Assembly (NCBI RefSeq): GCF_003987185.1
Contig: NZ_PIPS01000001.1
Coordinates: 1,302,001-1,366,000, forward strand
Direction of reading: 5' to 3'
Length of the DNA stretch: 64,000 nt
Origin: Idiomarina aquatica
Lineage (GTDB): Bacteria; Pseudomonadota; Gammaproteobacteria; Enterobacterales; Alteromonadaceae
Below are positions 62,087-64,000 of the stretch, in pieces. The translations under genes were made by a program, and so were the position numbers. Within the stretch, counting starts at the first letter, position 1, and every line of letters starts with the position of its first letter. The notes beneath the pieces are model-generated. The model was not told where the DNA came from, did not search any database, and saw nothing but the letters and a program-made list of their open reading frames with translations.

Positions 62087-62347
62087 ATGGCAAAACACAA
62101 TCAATTTAAAGCGACTTTGATAGCTTTAATAATCTGCATTATTAGCTTTAACTTTGTAAAAATCGGGGGGGAGTTCTATTTCAACCCCTTCTATATATTG
62201 AGCTTTGTATTTGCAATAACACTGATCGTTAAGTCAATAAATTATGTTTGTCCTAGCTGTCAGAAAAACCAAGTAATTCGCTCATTTCTTAGTTATCGAC
62301 TTCCAAAGGCGGAATGCTACTCTTGCAACTGTAAGTTAGAAAAATAA
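62087..62347 (+). CDS. Small membrane protein with zinc ribbon, immunity candidate for the RHS protein
   Basis: 86 residues, starting 4 bases after the RHS stop with AGGTG as Shine-Dalgarno. Two hydrophobic helices (LIALIICIISFNFVKI, FYILSFVFAITLIVKSI) and a C-terminal pair of cysteine motifs (VCPSCQKNQV and CYSCNCKLEK). Same AT-rich composition as the RHS C-terminal module, hence probably moved with it. Position fits an immunity gene; nothing in the sequence proves it. Confidence 0.7.
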   Translation: MAKHNQFKATLIALIICIISFNFVKIGGEFYFNPFYILSFVFAITLIVKSINYVCPSCQKNQVIRSFLSYRLPKAECYSCNCKLEK

Positions 62348-62377
62348 ATTTACTCTAGCGTGTCGATTTGAATCCAT

Positions 62378-62406
62378 AGCCTCGCCCTCGCGGGGCTTTG
62401 TTTTTT
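62378..62406 (+). terminator. Rho-independent terminator after the RHS-immunity pair
   Basis: AGCCTCGC-CCTC-GCGGGGCT, an 8-bp stem with one G-T pair (62378-62397), followed by TTGTTTTTT. Confidence 0.85.
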
Positions 62407-62436
62407 GCTCACATCAAGGCAAGTCGTAGCGGTTCA

Positions 62437-62733
62437 CTATTCAGATGTGACGGTGCAAGGTTTCGTGTCAATGCCATGCTTGGTGGCAAAAGCCATCAGT
62501 TTCTTATCGTAAAAGTTCATATCCGGTTGGTAACGGCAGAAGAACTTTATTTCTGCATTTTCTTGGTCATAGATAGCCCGAATATCGTTTTCCCCAGCAT
62601 CAATCGAGAAAGTACCATCGTCTAGCCGATAAGCAACCTGTCCGCCAACGAAGCATTCTTGCGTAAATGTTGTCAGCAGGCTTTCAACCTGCTCTGGCTT
62701 CACAGTTTGAAATGCGGTGCGGCAGTATGGCAT
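62437..62733 (-). CDS. Hypothetical protein
   Basis: 98 residues with no motif I recognise and no membrane helix or signal. Contains a DDGTFSIDAGENDIRAIYDQ stretch of alternating beta character and four cysteines not arranged as CxxC. The Shine-Dalgarno is weak. It lies convergent to the RHS pair within the accessory region and could be real island cargo or a chance frame. Confidence 0.45.
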   Translation of the reverse strand: MPYCRTAFQTVKPEQVESLLTTFTQECFVGGQVAYRLDDGTFSIDAGENDIRAIYDQENAEIKFFCRYQPDMNFYDKKLMAFATKHGIDTKPCTVTSE

Positions 62734-63257
62734 AGACTTTGGCTCTTGCTGTTTTTGCTGTCTTTCGATTATAGCTAAAAACAGTATCTGAGCACGGCTA
62801 AATCCGCCGGGGTAGATTAATTACTGTTCATTGTTGTGGGGCGTGCTATGCAAAGACGCTTGTTCCTCGCTGACGGTTTTCTTGTTCCACCTTAAAAGTA
62901 CTTGGCGTGCCATTTTTTGGGCGGACTGTGCCATTTGGATGAGAATTTGCACATAGATATTCCCATGGAAAGGAACATCTCAGCACCTTTAAGGGAAACG
63001 CTTGGTGACATTAAGGTGGAACACGAAAACCATCAAAGTGGAACAAAAACTATTTGTGTGAGTGAAGTATTTGTGAGTCGAAATTGACAGGTTTATTTGA
63101 AGCAAGGATGGTTATTAGCCAAGATCCAATGAAGTGTTTTGGTACAAAAAATACTTTCTGCTTCGTCGCTAAATGTAGGGGGCAAACTAAGCCCGATCTC
63201 TATAACTCTTCCTAGATCTGAGGATAGTCTTTGCTCGAATTGGTCTCTATCATATAG
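62734..63257. other. Gene-free stretch with scars of mobile DNA
   Basis: About 520 bases without a convincing gene. It holds the inverted pair GTTCCACCTTAA (62884-62895) and TTAAGGTGGAAC (63011-63022), a nearby AAAGTGGAAC, and the direct repeat GTGCCATTT at about 62909 and 62929. Such end-like repeats suggest remnants of an older insertion element. Confidence 0.4.
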
Positions 63258-63298
63258 AGCGTCAACTATCTTGACTGATCAGCGTCAATTAACTTGAC
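63258..63298 (-). repeat. Terminal direct repeats of an IS21-family element
   Basis: AGCGTCAACTATCTTGAC (63258-63275) and AGCGTCAATTAACTTGAC (63281-63298) match at 16 of 18 positions with a 23-base period. IS21-family elements carry such tandem transposase-binding repeats near their ends, and istB lies right beside them. The exact terminus and target duplication cannot be fixed from one end. Confidence 0.65.
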
Positions 63299-63307
63299 GG
63301 GTTGTCG

Positions 63308-64000
63308 TCATCCTTCTTGTTTAGTTTTCAGTGATGCTTTCCTCCTGTAGCTTTCCCCTAAGCACTGGATAATGGTCGCGTGATGCACCAGACGGTCGAT
63401 GGCTGCAATGGTCATGCTTGAGTCATCGAACAGCGTGTCCCAGTCCTCGAACGACTGATTCGACGTAATGATCATGCTGCAACGCTCGTACCGATGAGCA
63501 ATGAGCTCGAACAGGACGCTGGTTTCTTGCTCGGTTTTACGGATATAGCCGATGTCGTCGACGATAAGCACTGCGTACTTATCCAGTTTAAGTAATGCAT
63601 CCTCAAGCTTAAGCTCTTGTTTTGCTTGCTGCAGATGTTGCACTAATGCGGTTGCAGAGCTGAACTTCACACGGATACCAGCTTCGATTAGGCCGTAGCC
63701 TATACTGCTGGCGATGTGAGTTTTACCAACGCCACTGGCACCGAACAAGAGTATATTAGCGCCTTGTTTCACCCAGCCGGGCCGATCTATTAAGTCATGG
63801 ACCTGCGCCTTGTTAACGCCTTCTATGGCGTTGAAGTTAAAGCCGCTAAGGTGCTTGCCGGGCGGCAGTTTTGACTCACGCAGATGTCGTTGCAGTCTTT
63901 TGTCTTCGCGGCTGGCGAGTTCGGCACTGCATAACTCAGCAAGGTATTGTTGCGGTGACCACTGTTCATGGATGGCTTTCTCTGCCATAGTCTGCCAGAG
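63308..64000 (-). CDS. istB: IS21 helper ATPase IstB (partial, start outside window)
   Basis: AAA+ helper of the IstA transposase. Walker A LLFGASGVGKTHIASSIGYG, Walker B VLIVDDIGYI, sensor region SMIITSNQSFEDWDTLF and C-terminal DRLVHHATIIQCLGESYR. The frame stays open through 64000 (…LWQT before the Met at 63988), and IstB proteins usually have some 20 more N-terminal residues ending in LxxMAE-like wording, so the true start is probably outside the window. Stop at 63308, only 10 bases from the terminal repeats. Confidence 0.93.
   Translation of the reverse strand, partial: LWQTMAEKAIHEQWSPQQYLAELCSAELASREDKRLQRHLRESKLPPGKHLSGFNFNAIEGVNKAQVHDLIDRPGWVKQGANILLFGASGVGKTHIASSIGYGLIEAGIRVKFSSATALVQHLQQAKQELKLEDALLKLDKYAVLIVDDIGYIRKTEQETSVLFELIAHRYERCSMIITSNQSFEDWDTLFDDSSMTIAAIDRLVHHATIIQCLGESYRRKASLKTKQEG

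Larger units (their letters stand above)
63258..64000 (-). mobile_element. IS21-family insertion sequence, istB end (partial)
   Basis: The istB gene together with terminal repeats marks the istB-side end of an IS21-type element. istA and the other end would lie beyond base 64000. Confidence 0.75.

Noticed and set aside
62902-63087. 61-codon open frame in the gene-free stretch
   Set aside because: No Shine-Dalgarno, no recognisable domain, and it lies over IS-end-like repeats.

Overview
The window reads as chromosomal DNA of a marine gammaproteobacterium of the Alteromonadales, most likely an Idiomarina relative. The basis is close family resemblance to E. coli/Shewanella-type proteins (TrhP, FNR, YbiT, SufBCDSE), many peptidases and TonB receptors, a RegBA-type redox system, and a fused branched-chain 2-oxoacid dehydrogenase E1 (Idiomarina is known for iso-branched fatty acids). 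The genus is inference. Coding density is high from base 1 to about 56,480. After that the sequence is accessory.

Positions 1-5,430 hold a leftward molybdenum-cofactor operon (moaA-mobA-moaB-moaC-moaD-moaE-modA) with a clear Moco-riboswitch-like leader. It diverges from a rightward trhP-ferredoxin-fnr cluster that has a perfect FNR box at -41.5 of a predicted promoter. Next come gcdH, a fused E1 alpha/beta gene overlapping an acyltransferase-like gene (6,230-10,629), a hemerythrin-tailed chemoreceptor, deoD, and a second FNR box beside a small DUF2892 membrane protein. Metal and redox genes fill 14,176-22,850: a Fur-box-controlled siderophore receptor with its PepSY partner, a copper-type TonB receptor followed by a RegB/RegA-like two-component pair, and ompW with an FNR box and a 12-bp perfect inverted repeat over its start codon. 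The complete sufBCDS-sufA-sufT-sufE operon (24,469-30,470) has an IscR type 1-like site overlapping the -35 of its promoter.

From 30,467 to 53,830 there are envelope, signalling and degradation genes: a cytochrome b561 with a PepSY lipoprotein, an SPFH protein, a prolyl oligopeptidase lipoprotein, a PhoD-like phosphatase overlapping a CANT1-type (animal-like) apyrase, a UPF0104 membrane protein overlapping a fusion of a degenerate metallophosphoesterase with a GT4 glycosyltransferase, a ToxR/CadC-type regulator with an unusual polytopic membrane part, ybiT, an old yellow enzyme, Hsp20, a receiver protein lacking its phospho-acceptor Asp, an OpgC-like acyltransferase divergent from a LytTR membrane regulator, and a tricorn-type protease.

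The right end is mobile. A hipBA module (54,871-56,482) is preceded by phased copies of a 12-base repeat. A 50-nt 3' fragment of tRNA-Arg(CCG) at 56,573-56,622 looks like the far attachment site of an island entering from the right. The island side carries a 1,675-aa secreted RHS/YD-repeat protein whose C-terminal module differs sharply in base composition, a small coupled membrane protein that is an immunity candidate, probable scars of mobile elements, and one end of an IS21-family element with istB.
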